From assembly GCA_963744935.1 (NCBI GenBank), contig CAVUVM010000001.1, forward strand, positions 248,001 through 312,000: DNA of 64,000 bases, read 5' to 3'. This DNA comes from Bog-473 sp963744935 (GTDB lineage: Bacteria; Actinomycetota; Acidimicrobiia; Acidimicrobiales; RAAP-2). The first letter of the stretch is position 1. Each line of letters begins with the position of its first letter. The notes under the pieces are model-generated. The model was not told where the DNA came from, did no database searches, and was given only the letters and a program-made list of their open reading frames with translations. The translations under genes were made by a program, and so were the position numbers. Of the stretch, positions 8,158-16,505 are shown piece after piece.

Positions 8158-9677
8158 TCAGTTCCAGGCCAGGTTCTTGATCTCGGTGAAGTCCTCCAAC
8201 CCGTGCCGCCCCCATTCGCGACCGAGCCCCGACTGTTTGTACCCGCCGAACGCGCCGCTCTGGCCGATGCCCTTGAACTCGGACCCCCACCCGGGCCCCT
8301 GACCGCCGCCGGGACCGAGGTCGGCGAGGGGTTCGGCGCCGACCTTCTGCACCGTCACGAGGCCAGCGCGGATCTGGCGGGCCACGTTGAAGGCCCGGGA
8401 GTCCGACGTCGAAACCACACCCCCTCCGAGCCCGTAGATGGAATCGTTGGCCAAGCGCACGGCGTCCTCGTCCGTGCCCGAGTAGGGCACCACCGTGAGA
8501 ACCGGGCCGAAGATCTCTTCCTGAGCGATGCGCAAGTCATTGGTGCTCACGAAGACGGTCGGCTCGTAGTAGAAACCCTTCTCAATCCCGTCGGGTCGCT
8601 TGCCACCACAGAGCAACTCGGCACCTTGCTCGAGGCCCGACGCCACATAACCTTCCACGCGCTGGCGTTGCTGCTCACGGATCAGCGGGCCGAGCACGGT
8701 GTTCTCGTTGCGAGGATCGCCGATCGTGATCATGGGACGCATCGCCTCGAGCCCTTCTTTGTAGGCGTCGAGGAGCGACTCGGGAAGCAGCAGGCGCGGT
8801 GCAGCACACAGCCCTGGCCACAGTGCATCAGCACCTGCCCGAATCCGACGGAGCGGGCGTAGTCCTCACCCGCGTCGCCCAGCACGACCGTGGCGCTCTT
8901 GCCGCCGAGCTCGAGTTGGACCTTCTTCACGGTTCCCGACGCAGACGCCATGATCCGGCGACCGGTCGCAGTCGACCCCGTGAACGTGACCATGTCGACC
9001 ATCGGGTTCGATGTCAGTTCGTCACCCACCTCGCCATGACCCGTGATCACGTTGAGCACGCCCGGTGGGATGCCGGCCTCGGCGGCCGCCTCGGCGATCA
9101 TCATGGCGTCGAGCGGCGTCCACGGGTGCGGCTTGAGGACGACCGTGCAGCCGACCGCCAAGGCCGGAGCCACCTTCACCACGTTGAGCATGAAGGGAAA
9201 GTTGAACGGCGTGATGGCCGCGACCACGCCGATCGGCTCGCGCACAATGGCGCTTCCGCCCACACCGGTGGGACCACCCGTCGGAGCGCCGCTCTCGACC
9301 CAGGGAAAAGAGTGCTCGACGAGGGCGGCGTTCGAACGGAACATGCCGATCGATCCGGCCCCTTGGATGGCATCGGTGAGAAATCCGGTGGAGCCCGTCT
9401 CCGCGATGATGAGTTCTCGGAGGTCTCCCGCCCGTGCCTCCAAGATCTCAGCCAAGGCCAGCAGCTTCGCGGCGCGCTCCGATGGCTTGAGGTAGGGCCA
9501 TGGGCCCTCGTCGAACGCTCGCCGCGCTGCCTCGATGGCGCGCACCGCTGTCTTGGTCGTGGCCTCGGGAACGGATCCGATCACCTCCTCAGTGGCGGGA
9601 TCGAGGACGTCGATCGAGCCATCGACCCCCTCGGAGGTCCACTTGCCGTCAATGAACAGCTCGTAATTCCAGGTCAT
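8158..9677 (-). pseudogene. aldehyde dehydrogenase with single-base frameshift
   Basis: Reading from ATG 9677 gives a normal NAD(P)-dependent aldehyde dehydrogenase: TPFNFPFMLN, FTGSTATGRRI, catalytic Glu257 in LELGGK and nucleophile Cys290 in HCGQGC. Directly after GQGCVLH the frame is lost; the correct C-terminal half (RLLLPES, then EEIFGPVLTVVPY, ending EIKNLAWN) continues in another frame to the stop at 8158. One base is missing between 8798 and 8799. Inserting an A in CAC-CGCGCCTG would restore H-T-R-L-L-L-P, matching the intact paralogue at 16506-17981. The total length of 1520 nt is not a multiple of three. This is a genuine mutation or a sequencing/assembly error; if genuine, the enzyme is lost because oligomerisation and part of the catalytic domain are missing. 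Confidence 0.88.
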
Positions 9678-9718
9678 CTCGTGGTCTCCGTCCTTCGCTC
9701 CATGCTCATCGGCCCTTC

Positions 9719-10924
9719 TCAACCCAGCGCGCCGGACTGGCGCAGCTCGCTGATGGCGTCCCAATCGTGCCCCAGTTCGAGGAGGATCTCCTCGGTGTGC
9801 TGCCCGAGTTCGGGAGCCGGCGCGGCGGGCACCGGCGCCACGCCGCCGAACTGCATCGGAGGCGCGGGAATCCGGAAGGTGGCGCCGTCGTGCGCAACCA
9901 CTTCGGGCAGGTACCCGTTCGCCTCGACCTGCACGTGCTGGTGCACCTCGGCCGGCGTGAGCGCAGGCGCCCAGACACCGGTGAAATCGGCAAGCCGCTT
10001 GCGCCAGTGCTCCAGCGACTCGCTCACGAACGTCCTCTCGAGCTCGCTGACGCACGCTTCGGCGTTCTGGGCGCGGACGACCATGTCGGCAAAGCGCTCG
10101 TCGGAGACCAGCTCGGGCCGGCCGATGGCAGCGCAGAGTTCGGCCCAGAACCGGTCCGCTTGCAGGCAGACCAGATACAACCACCGGCCGTCCGACGTCG
10201 GGTAACTGTTCGTCAGCGGGTTCGGGGCGCGGGTCCGATCCATGGCCGGCATCGATCCCACGAACGGGCCCGCCATGATGTCAGGGCTCAGCGTCCAGAT
10301 GCCGACTCCAAGGAGCGATACATCGACTTCGGTGGGAACGCCGGTCCGCTCTCGTTGGAACAAAGCCGTGCCGATCGCGCCGGCAATTGTGTTCGCTCCT
10401 TGGAGGTCGAAGAACGCCGCCGGCTGGAACATCGGCTCCTGGCCGGGCCTCGTCATTTTGAACGCCATGCCCGCCGAGGCCCATCCGGCGGCGAGGTCGA
10501 ACCCGCCGGTGTCCTTCATTAGGCCCCGCGCCCCCCAACCGTGGCCGCATGTGTAGATGATTTGCCGGTTGGCTCGCCGCAGGTCATCCAACTCGATCCG
10601 GAGCCTCTTGCGAACAGCGGGAAGATAGCTGGTAAGGAAGACGTCTGCTGTGGTCGCCAATTCAAGGAGCAGGTCGTGACCTTGCTCAGTGGCCAGGTCG
10701 ATGGTCATCCCCCGCTTGCCGCGGTTGGGGATCTCCACGAACGGATTGGGCCCGGAGCCGTCAGGGCGCCCGAGCAGGTTCATCAGCCCGCGCTGGGGGT
10801 CGCCGTTGGGCGGCTCGACCTTGATCACATCCGCACCGAGATCGGCCATGGCCGCTCCCGCCGCCGGCACAAAGGTCCACGAGGCAACCTCGAGCACCCG
10901 CACGCCGTCGAATGGACCCGTCAT
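9719..10924 (-). CDS. CaiB/BaiF family III CoA-transferase
   Basis: 401 residues in normal domain order: GVRVLEVASWTFVPAAGAAM, LGADVIKVEPPNGDP, NRGKRGMTIDLATEQGHDLL, and GGFDLAAGWASAG with the aspartate expected to carry the acyl group during CoA transfer. The C-terminal lobe has DGRWLYLVCLQADRFWAELC. It transfers CoA between an acyl-CoA and a free acid, or acts on an alpha-methyl-acyl-CoA as a racemase-type enzyme; the two cannot be separated by eye. Its ATG overlaps the TGA of the amidohydrolase upstream (ATGA at 10921-10924), so translation is probably coupled. A close relative in the same cluster is at 14682-15908. Confidence 0.92.
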   Translation of the reverse strand: MTGPFDGVRVLEVASWTFVPAAGAAMADLGADVIKVEPPNGDPQRGLMNLLGRPDGSGPNPFVEIPNRGKRGMTIDLATEQGHDLLLELATTADVFLTSYLPAVRKRLRIELDDLRRANRQIIYTCGHGWGARGLMKDTGGFDLAAGWASAGMAFKMTRPGQEPMFQPAAFFDLQGANTIAGAIGTALFQRERTGVPTEVDVSLLGVGIWTLSPDIMAGPFVGSMPAMDRTRAPNPLTNSYPTSDGRWLYLVCLQADRFWAELCAAIGRPELVSDERFADMVVRAQNAEACVSELERTFVSESLEHWRKRLADFTGVWAPALTPAEVHQHVQVEANGYLPEVVAHDGATFRIPAPPMQFGGVAPVPAAPAPELGQHTEEILLELGHDWDAISELRQSGALG

Positions 10925-12063
10925 GAACCGGTCCGGGCCGAGCGCGGAAAGTTGAAGACCCGGCGGGCGTTGTCCTCTGCGATCTTGCGGGCGTCATCGT
11001 CGGGAACTTCGTACAGGACGTCGGCGAGCTTCTTCCGAGACGCCGGAAAGTTGCTGTCACTGTGGGGGTAGTCACCCTCGAACATGATGTTGTCGGTTCC
11101 GATCAATTCTCGCTCCTCGATTCCTGCGTTATCGGCGATGAAGCACCCGAACATATGCGCTCGGAACAGATCGGAGGGTCGTACGTCGGGATTGATGCCC
11201 GTGTACCAGCGGTGGCGCTCCCACGTGTAGTCAATCCGTTCCAGGACGTAGGGAATCCACCCGATGCCCCCCTCAGAGAGCGCGACCATTACACGTGGAA
11301 ACTTGTGGAAGACGGGCGACAACAACATGTCGACGGTCGTGGATTGCGAGTTCATCCCGAACAGAGCGATGGCGACGGCGAAATTGGCATCTGGCGCGGT
11401 CGCCGGCGCACCGCCGCTGCCGAAATGCAGGCACAGTGGCATGTCGGCCGCCTGGGCCGCTGCGAGGAACGGATCCCAGTGATCGCTGTGGAACGACGGC
11501 AGGCCGAGTCGGTGTGGTGCCTCGGTGAAGGTGATCGACTTGGCACCCTTGGCCGCGGTGCGTTCGACCTCGGCGACTGAGGCCGCCACATCCCAGAACG
11601 GGACCATGATCATCGGAATGAAACGGTCAGGTGCGGCAGCGCACCACTCGTCGAGGATGAAGTCGTTCCACGCCACGACGCACGCTGCCGCGAGATTCTT
11701 GTCCTCTGCTGCGAAGAACGTCCCTCCGGCGAAACCGGGAAAGGACGGAAAGCACATCTGCGCGTGGACTCCGTCGAGGTCCATGTCGCTCAAGCGGGCC
11801 GAGACGTCGTAGCAACCGGGGAGCATCTCGTCGAAGCGGACAGGGTCGACGCCGAAGTCCCGGGGATGCTTTCCCGCCACGGCATTGAGCCCGATGGTGG
11901 GAATGGTCCTGCCCTCGAAGCTCCAGGTCTGTTGTCCGCCGTCCAGCTCGACGATGCGTGGTCCGGCCTCGAGGTACTTCGCGGGCAGACGATCGAGCCA
12001 CACCTGCTCGTGCTCGATCACATGGTCATCGACCGAGACCAACTGGACGTCGTCAGGCAGCAT
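10921..12063 (-). CDS. amidohydrolase family protein (COG2159-like, TIM-barrel metal hydrolase)
   Basis: 380 residues from ATG 12063, which is preceded by GGGGGG; an in-frame TTG at 12093 is a weaker start. The N terminus SVDDHVIE and C-terminal FEGDYPHSDSNFP are typical of the amidohydrolase 2 group that includes ACMSD-like decarboxylases and hydrolases; LCLHFGSGG supplies a central histidine. The metal is probably Zn or Mn, and the reaction could be a C-C bond hydrolysis or decarboxylation of a pathway intermediate. It is the first gene of a run with the CoA-transferase, aldehyde dehydrogenase, SDR and P450. The upstream region 12064-12171 contains the ACTCT motif and a TTGACA box on the minus strand. 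Confidence 0.88.
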   Translation of the reverse strand: MLPDDVQLVSVDDHVIEHEQVWLDRLPAKYLEAGPRIVELDGGQQTWSFEGRTIPTIGLNAVAGKHPRDFGVDPVRFDEMLPGCYDVSARLSDMDLDGVHAQMCFPSFPGFAGGTFFAAEDKNLAAACVVAWNDFILDEWCAAAPDRFIPMIMVPFWDVAASVAEVERTAAKGAKSITFTEAPHRLGLPSFHSDHWDPFLAAAQAADMPLCLHFGSGGAPATAPDANFAVAIALFGMNSQSTTVDMLLSPVFHKFPRVMVALSEGGIGWIPYVLERIDYTWERHRWYTGINPDVRPSDLFRAHMFGCFIADNAGIEERELIGTDNIMFEGDYPHSDSNFPASRKKLADVLYEVPDDDARKIAEDNARRVFNFPRSARTGS

Positions 12064-12099
12064 GCCGATCCCCCCGGGACGTCGATCCTTCAAAGCGAA

Positions 12100-12125
12100 G
12101 AATCGTCATACTCTGTCAATCTACG
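12100..12125. promoter_or_regulatory. candidate operator/promoter with ATACTCTGT motif
   Basis: The plus strand reads CATACTCTGTCAAT; ACTCT is at 12110-12114. The minus strand reads TTGACAGAGTATG with TTGACA at 12119-12114, a good -35-like box for the amidohydrolase operon. The motif matches sites before the CoA ligase (3386-3390) and the CoA-transferase (14514-14518). It lies between the TetR gene and the operon it may control. Function is inferred. Confidence 0.35.
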
Positions 12126-12171
12126 CCCGGCGCGTTCGTCCTGGCAAGGGGTGCCCTTCGCCTGTGGACCG

Positions 12172-12786
12172 TCACGGCGACCCGCGGCGTCTCTTGCGGA
12201 TGAGATCAGGGGTGGCCGCCTCGGCCGCGTCCAGGATCTGCGGAAGGCTGAGCCTGGACCGGCCCCACAGTTCGATCACCGCCATCTCGATCCCCACTAC
12301 CAAGCCGGCCAAGAGGCGCGGATCAGGATCGTCCGAACCGCGAGTCCCCATGGACTTGGCGCAGTAGTCAGTGACAGCTTCAGTGAGGTCATGGACGCGC
12401 TCGCCACGAACCCGTGCATGGATCTCTGGAGCACCCGCCGCCGCCCGTCGCCACAGCCTGAGCAGCCGGACATCCTGGGGGTTTTCCAGAGAATGTTCGC
12501 GAATGAGTTGCCAGACCCTCTGGAGGGGATTCGGGTTGGGTTCGAGGTCGCCGATCGCATCGACCAACGCGTGGGCGCCACGCCGGGTGAAGCCCAAGAG
12601 AAAGTCCTCCTTGGAAGGAAAGTAGCGGAAGAGCGTCCGCGCAGAGACTCCGGCAGCTTCGGCGATGTCGTCGACCGTCACCTCTCGGTATCCCCGCTCG
12701 GCGAACAGACGCCAGGCGATCTGCTCGTACTTCGCCTCGAGCACGCTTCGCCGCCTGCTCCATCCGGACTCCTCGGCGCCGTTCAC
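12172..12786 (-). CDS. TetR/AcrR family transcriptional regulator
   Basis: 204 residues from GTG 12786. The N-terminal helix-turn-helix is clear: ERGYREVTVDDIAEAAGVSA followed by RTLFRYFPSKEDFLLGF, the canonical TetR DNA-recognition segment. The ligand domain is diverse and gives no hint of the inducer, though acyl-CoA ligands are common for regulators in such clusters. A longer in-frame reading to 12978 runs into the thiolase gene and looks like antisense, so it is rejected. It is located between the thiolase and the amidohydrolase operon, well placed to control both; the shared ACTCT motif is the candidate operator. Confidence 0.92.
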   Translation of the reverse strand: MNGAEESGWSRRRSVLEAKYEQIAWRLFAERGYREVTVDDIAEAAGVSARTLFRYFPSKEDFLLGFTRRGAHALVDAIGDLEPNPNPLQRVWQLIREHSLENPQDVRLLRLWRRAAAGAPEIHARVRGERVHDLTEAVTDYCAKSMGTRGSDDPDPRLLAGLVVGIEMAVIELWGRSRLSLPQILDAAEAATPDLIRKRRRGSP

Positions 12787-12848
12787 CAAAGCGATTGTCG
12801 CGCAGGAGGCGCCGGCTCTCCTGGGCCAGTCACGCGACACACTCGGCT

Positions 12849-14045
12849 CTACCGGGTCAACACCATGCAGCCGGCAATGGGGCCCCCGCCGTTCGAGACG
12901 ACGGCCACATCGCGCTTGTGCACCTGGCGCGCCCCGGCCTCGCCTCGCAACTGCAGGCAGGCCTCGTGCAGCACCCAATTGCCGTGCATACGACCCGCCG
13001 AGAGCTGTCCGCCATAGGTATTGAGCGGAAGTTGGCCCTCGATCGCAATGCGGGCGGCGCCCTCGACGAACGGTCCCGCCTCCCCGTCACCACAGAACCC
13101 GAGCGCCTCCAGCCACGCCAGGGTCAGGAACGTGAATCCGTCGTAGAGCTCGGCGACATCGACGTCGGAGGGCTTGAGATCGGTACGGCTCCACATCTCT
13201 GCTGCCGCGTCCGTGGAGGCCATCTTGGGGTAATCAGGCCTCTGGTCCCAGCCACCGAGTCCGAGTGCCCCGCCACAGGCCTCGACCCGAACGGGGTGGT
13301 TACAGTCGGCGACCACGTCGGAGGTCGAGACGACAAATGCGACGGAACCGTCGACCGGGACGTCGCAGTCCAAGAGCCCGAACGGGTCCGAGATCATCCG
13401 CGCCGAGAGGTATTCGTCCATTGAGAGCGGAGCGCGATAGGCGGCACGCGGATTGAGCGCAGCGTTCTTTCGGCTGTTGATGGCCAACCAGCCAAGCTGC
13501 TCCTTGGTCGTGCCATAGAGGTGCATGTGACGCCGTGCGTGGAGGGCCAGCCAATTCGCCGCGGAATAGGCGTGGGCGGCGATCAGCCGAGGAACGTCGG
13601 CCATCGGGTTTCCCCTCTCCTGTAGCGGCGCGGTCGCGACGCCCCGCGATGGAGGTGGTGCGGAACCGGGAGCGTCGTCGCCCGACCCCGACGAGGGCAG
13701 TACTGAGCCCCCCATCATGTGCACGGTCCGGTAGACGAGGACGTGGCGGGCTTGACCGGTGGCGACGGCGTGGAAGGCGTTGACCACGGGGCTGAGAAGC
13801 CCCCAGCGGCCGACCGGTGAGCCGGTCCACACGTGATCGATGCCGAGGCGAGCCGCCGCGGCAGCGACAGGGGTCTCGCCCATGGTCGAAATGCCGTCGA
13901 TGTCGTCAGACGAGAGGCCGGCATCCGCGATGGCCGCTGACGAGGATTCCGCGGTGAGGTCGAGCCCGGCGATGCCTGTTTTGCGTCCGATGCGCGAAAT
14001 GCCGATCCCCGAGATGATGGCGCCCCGTTCCACGATGTCACTCAC
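12849..14045 (-). CDS. thiolase-like lipid-transfer protein / acyl-CoA retro-aldolase (Ltp2-type)
   Basis: 398 residues of thiolase fold without the two standard thiolase cysteines in their usual sequence settings. Features are ISGIGISRIGRKTG at the N terminus, DCDVPVDGSVAFVVST, VAELYDGFTFLTL and the closing NTYGGQLSAGRMHG and VVSNGGGP segments typical of the SCP-x/Ltp group. In actinobacterial steroid degraders such proteins act as side-chain aldolases together with a DUF35 OB-fold partner; here the DUF35 gene is immediately divergent, supporting the same role. The actual substrate could be a steroid, terpenoid or other branched acyl-CoA. Confidence 0.88.
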   Translation of the reverse strand: MSDIVERGAIISGIGISRIGRKTGIAGLDLTAESSSAAIADAGLSSDDIDGISTMGETPVAAAAARLGIDHVWTGSPVGRWGLLSPVVNAFHAVATGQARHVLVYRTVHMMGGSVLPSSGSGDDAPGSAPPPSRGVATAPLQERGNPMADVPRLIAAHAYSAANWLALHARRHMHLYGTTKEQLGWLAINSRKNAALNPRAAYRAPLSMDEYLSARMISDPFGLLDCDVPVDGSVAFVVSTSDVVADCNHPVRVEACGGALGLGGWDQRPDYPKMASTDAAAEMWSRTDLKPSDVDVAELYDGFTFLTLAWLEALGFCGDGEAGPFVEGAARIAIEGQLPLNTYGGQLSAGRMHGNWVLHEACLQLRGEAGARQVHKRDVAVVSNGGGPIAGCMVLTR

Positions 14046-14068
14046 GCGGCGAACTCTAGAGTGGGTGT
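14046..14068. promoter_or_regulatory. 23-bp divergent regulatory region with ACTCTAGAGT palindrome
   Basis: Between the thiolase ATG (14045) and the DUF35 GTG (14069) there are only 23 bp. It contains a perfect 10-bp palindrome ACTCTAGAGT at 14053-14062, that is two inverted ACTCT half-sites. With so little room both transcripts must be nearly leaderless or start inside the opposite gene. A dimeric TetR protein binding here would block both; this is inference. Confidence 0.45.
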
Positions 14069-14494
14069 GTGGCTGAGATCGCTCCGCGCATCACACCACC
14101 CCTCGACGATCTCAACCGACCGTTCTGGACGGGCGGTGCGACCGGTGTGCTCCAGATCACCCGCTGCAGGTCTTGCCGACGGTGGGTCTTTCCCCTCTCT
14201 GACACGTGTGCCGAGTGCGGGGGCACAACGGAGTACGAGGCCACGAGCGGGAAGGGAGTCGTCTTCACCCACACGACGAATGCACACCCCTACAACCCCG
14301 TCGTGCCGGTGCCCTACGACATCTCGATCGTCGAGCTGATAGAGCAGGAGGGACTGCGGTTCACGACCAACGTTGTGGATTGCCCACCCGGGGACGTCCA
14401 CATCGGCATGCGTGTGCAGGTGAGGTTCGAGCAACATGGAGAGGTGTTCACGCCGGTGTTCGCCCCCGATCTCGCAGACGAGGGCCGGTCGTAG
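14069..14494 (+). CDS. DUF35 OB-fold / zinc-ribbon protein, partner of the thiolase
   Basis: 141 residues. The N-terminal rubredoxin-like zinc ribbon has the four cysteines as CRSC and CAEC (residues about 36-54), followed by an OB fold (GKGVVFTHTT, YDISIVELIEQEGLRF, GMRVQVRFE). Such proteins bind acyl-CoA and form complexes with Ltp-type thiolases or MaoC-like hydratases, as ChsH2-Ltp2 does in cholesterol side-chain degradation. GTG start at 14069; no better start is available. Divergent to the thiolase at 12849-14045, sharing the palindromic spacer. Confidence 0.93.
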   Translation: MAEIAPRITPPLDDLNRPFWTGGATGVLQITRCRSCRRWVFPLSDTCAECGGTTEYEATSGKGVVFTHTTNAHPYNPVVPVPYDISIVELIEQEGLRFTTNVVDCPPGDVHIGMRVQVRFEQHGEVFTPVFAPDLADEGRS

Positions 14495-14499
14495 CGCTG

Positions 14500-14681
14500 T
14501 CCCAATTCAGTACACTCTGTTTGCCGGTATCGACGTTCTCGGACCGGGCGTCCAGATGCCCTTAGGCGAGCACCGCTCGGTGCCGGCTTTCTGAAGTCGG
14601 GTTTGGCGCGCCCCCGATGCTTCAGCGATGCTGCATCAGATCACCACGGCCTCGAACAGGCACGAAGGGGAGGAGTCCGCG
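14500..14681 (+). promoter_or_regulatory. upstream region of the second CoA-transferase: ACTCT motif and hairpin
   Basis: GTACACTCTGTTTG (ACTCT at 14514-14518) matches the other cluster motifs and may be operator or -10 region. A short perfect hairpin GCACCG-CT-CGGTGC lies at 14570-14583 and ends near CTTT, so it may terminate the DUF35 transcript. AAGGGGAGGAG at about 14665-14675 is the ribosome site of the TTG start at 14682. Confidence 0.35.
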
Positions 14682-15908
14682 TTGCCAGAGATCATGAAAG
14701 GTGTCCGCATCCTCGAGGTTGCCGAGCACACCTTCGTCCCGGCCGCCTCGGCGATCCTGGCGGACTGGGGGGCGGAGGTCATCAAGATCGAGCACCCCGA
14801 GCGCGGCGACGCCATGCGCGGACTGGCGTCGAGTGGCGTCATGCCCTCCATGGGAAACGTGCACGTGCTCCTCGAGCACTCCAACCGGGGCAAGAAGAGC
14901 ATCGGCATCGACGTCAGCACGGAGCAGGGCCTCGACCTCATCTACCGGCTTGCCGCGACGTCGGACGTCTTCTTGACCAACAAGCTCCCGGCGGTGCGCA
15001 AGAAGCTGCGCATCGAGCTCGAGGACATCAAGAAGCACAACCCCAACATCATCTACGTGGCCGGGACGGGCGGCGGCGAGCGCGGTCCGGAGGCGGACCG
15101 GGGCGGCTATGACTTCTTGAGCTACTGGTGCCGGGCCGGCAGTGCCATGGGCACCACGCCGACCGATGTCGACTACCTGGCCGGTCAGCCCGGCCCGGGC
15201 TACGGCGACTCCATCGGCGGGATGACGATCGCGGGAGGGATCATGGGCGCGCTCTTCCACCGCGAGCGCACCGGCGAGGCGCTGCCCCTCGACGTGTCGC
15301 TGCTCGGTGTCGGCATGTGGTCCATGAGCCCGGCCGTCGCACTGTCGCTCCAGCTGAACATGCCGTGGCGTCCCGGCCCGAGCCGCGGCGGGGGTGCCGG
15401 GCCGGCCAACCCGCTGGTCGGCACGTATCGGACCGAAGACGGTCGATTCCTCGCGTTCTCCTGCCTGCAGGGCTTCAAGTACTGGCCCTCGGCCTGCCGA
15501 TCGGTGGGTCGCGAGGACCTCATCACGGACGAGCGCTTCAACTCGCACGAGCAGCTGGCGGCCAACGCGGGCGCGGCGCGCGAGATCCTCAAGGAGATCT
15601 TCGCCTCGGCCCCGCTGAGCGAGTGGAAGGTCCGCTTGGACTCCTTCGAGGGCCAGTGGTCCGTCGCCCAAGACAGCCTCGAGCTGACCACGGACCCCCA
15701 GGTCTTGGCCAACGGCCTGCTCGGTGACACCGCCACCGCGGATGGCACGCCGTTCACACTCGTCACGACACCGGTGCAGTACGCGGGCGAGCCGTACCCG
15801 CCGAAGCGGGCGCCCGAGTTCAACGAGCACTGCGACGAGATCCTCGCCCTGATCGACCTGAGCGAAGACGAGATGATGGAGCTCAAGGTGGCGGGAGTCG
15901 TCGCCTGA
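14682..15908 (+). CDS. CaiB/BaiF family III CoA-transferase
   Basis: 408 residues from TTG 14682, chosen because AAGGGGAGGAG precedes it and because the family fold begins directly after it (GVRILEVAEHTFVPAASAIL). An upstream in-frame ATG at 14628 lacks such a site. Further motifs are WGAEVIKIEHPERGD, NRGKKSIGIDVSTEQGLDLI, GGYDFLSYWCRAG (aspartate expected to form the acyl anhydride) and LDVSLLGVGMWS. It is closely similar to the protein at 9719-10924, so the two are probably paralogues working on related intermediates. The isochorismatase-like gene overlaps its stop codon. Confidence 0.92.
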   Translation: MPEIMKGVRILEVAEHTFVPAASAILADWGAEVIKIEHPERGDAMRGLASSGVMPSMGNVHVLLEHSNRGKKSIGIDVSTEQGLDLIYRLAATSDVFLTNKLPAVRKKLRIELEDIKKHNPNIIYVAGTGGGERGPEADRGGYDFLSYWCRAGSAMGTTPTDVDYLAGQPGPGYGDSIGGMTIAGGIMGALFHRERTGEALPLDVSLLGVGMWSMSPAVALSLQLNMPWRPGPSRGGGAGPANPLVGTYRTEDGRFLAFSCLQGFKYWPSACRSVGREDLITDERFNSHEQLAANAGAAREILKEIFASAPLSEWKVRLDSFEGQWSVAQDSLELTTDPQVLANGLLGDTATADGTPFTLVTTPVQYAGEPYPPKRAPEFNEHCDEILALIDLSEDEMMELKVAGVVA

Positions 15909-16501
15909 CCGAGCCCCGCACCACCGCGCTGCTCTTCATCGAGTGCCAGCGTGGGGTCGTCGGCGACCGTTCCGTGCTCCCGGCCCTGGCGCACGCCGCG
16001 CAGCCGGCGCTCGCCGCCATGGGCCGCCTCGCCACCGGGGCGCGTGGCGCCGGCGTGCAGGTGGTGCACCTGACCTACCTGCCGCTGGCCGAGGGGCGCT
16101 CGACCAGCCGCCGCTCGCCGCTCATGCGGACGACGGCGTCGACGGCGACCTGGCGCGATGACGATCCCGCCCTCGAGGTGGTGCCCGAGATCGGGGTGGA
16201 GCCCGGCGATCTCGTGCTGCCGCGCCACCAGGGCATCTCGCCGGTCCACCGCACCGAAGTGCTGGCCATCCTGCGCAACATGGGCATGGACGAGGTCGTG
16301 GTGGCCGGCGTCTCGACGAACCTCGCCATCCCCCTGACCGCGGCCGGAGCCGCCGACGAGGGATTCGCCGTCACGATCCCGACCGACGCGTCAGTGGGCA
16401 CGCCGGCGAAGCATCACGAGTCCATGCTGCGCCACAGCCTCGCCTTCGTGGCGCGACTCGCGACGACCGACGAGCTGCTGGGCGAATGGGGGGCTGCCTG
16501 A
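15905..16501 (+). CDS. isochorismatase-like protein lacking the catalytic cysteine
   Basis: About 198 residues if read from the CTG at 15905, which overlaps the TGA of the CoA-transferase and follows GGCGGGAG. A GTG at 15974 would delete the first beta strand (TTALLFIECQRGVVGD), so it is less likely. The fold is the cysteine-hydrolase/isochorismatase type, but the usual aspartate in LLFIDCQ is glutamate, and the conserved GxxTxxCV segment reads GVSTNLAIPLTAAGA with alanine in place of the nucleophilic cysteine. True isochorismatases also lack the cysteine, so a non-amidase role remains possible. Overlap with the CoA-transferase suggests a function in the same pathway. Confidence 0.75.
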   Translation: MTEPRTTALLFIECQRGVVGDRSVLPALAHAAQPALAAMGRLATGARGAGVQVVHLTYLPLAEGRSTSRRSPLMRTTASTATWRDDDPALEVVPEIGVEPGDLVLPRHQGISPVHRTEVLAILRNMGMDEVVVAGVSTNLAIPLTAAGAADEGFAVTIPTDASVGTPAKHHESMLRHSLAFVARLATTDELLGEWGAA

Positions 16502-16505
16502 TCGC

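Noticed and set aside
9678..10184. Long N-terminal extension of the aldehyde dehydrogenase frame
   Set aside because: It is antisense-frame reading through the CoA-transferase gene; arginine-rich without family similarity; ATG 9677 is the natural family start.
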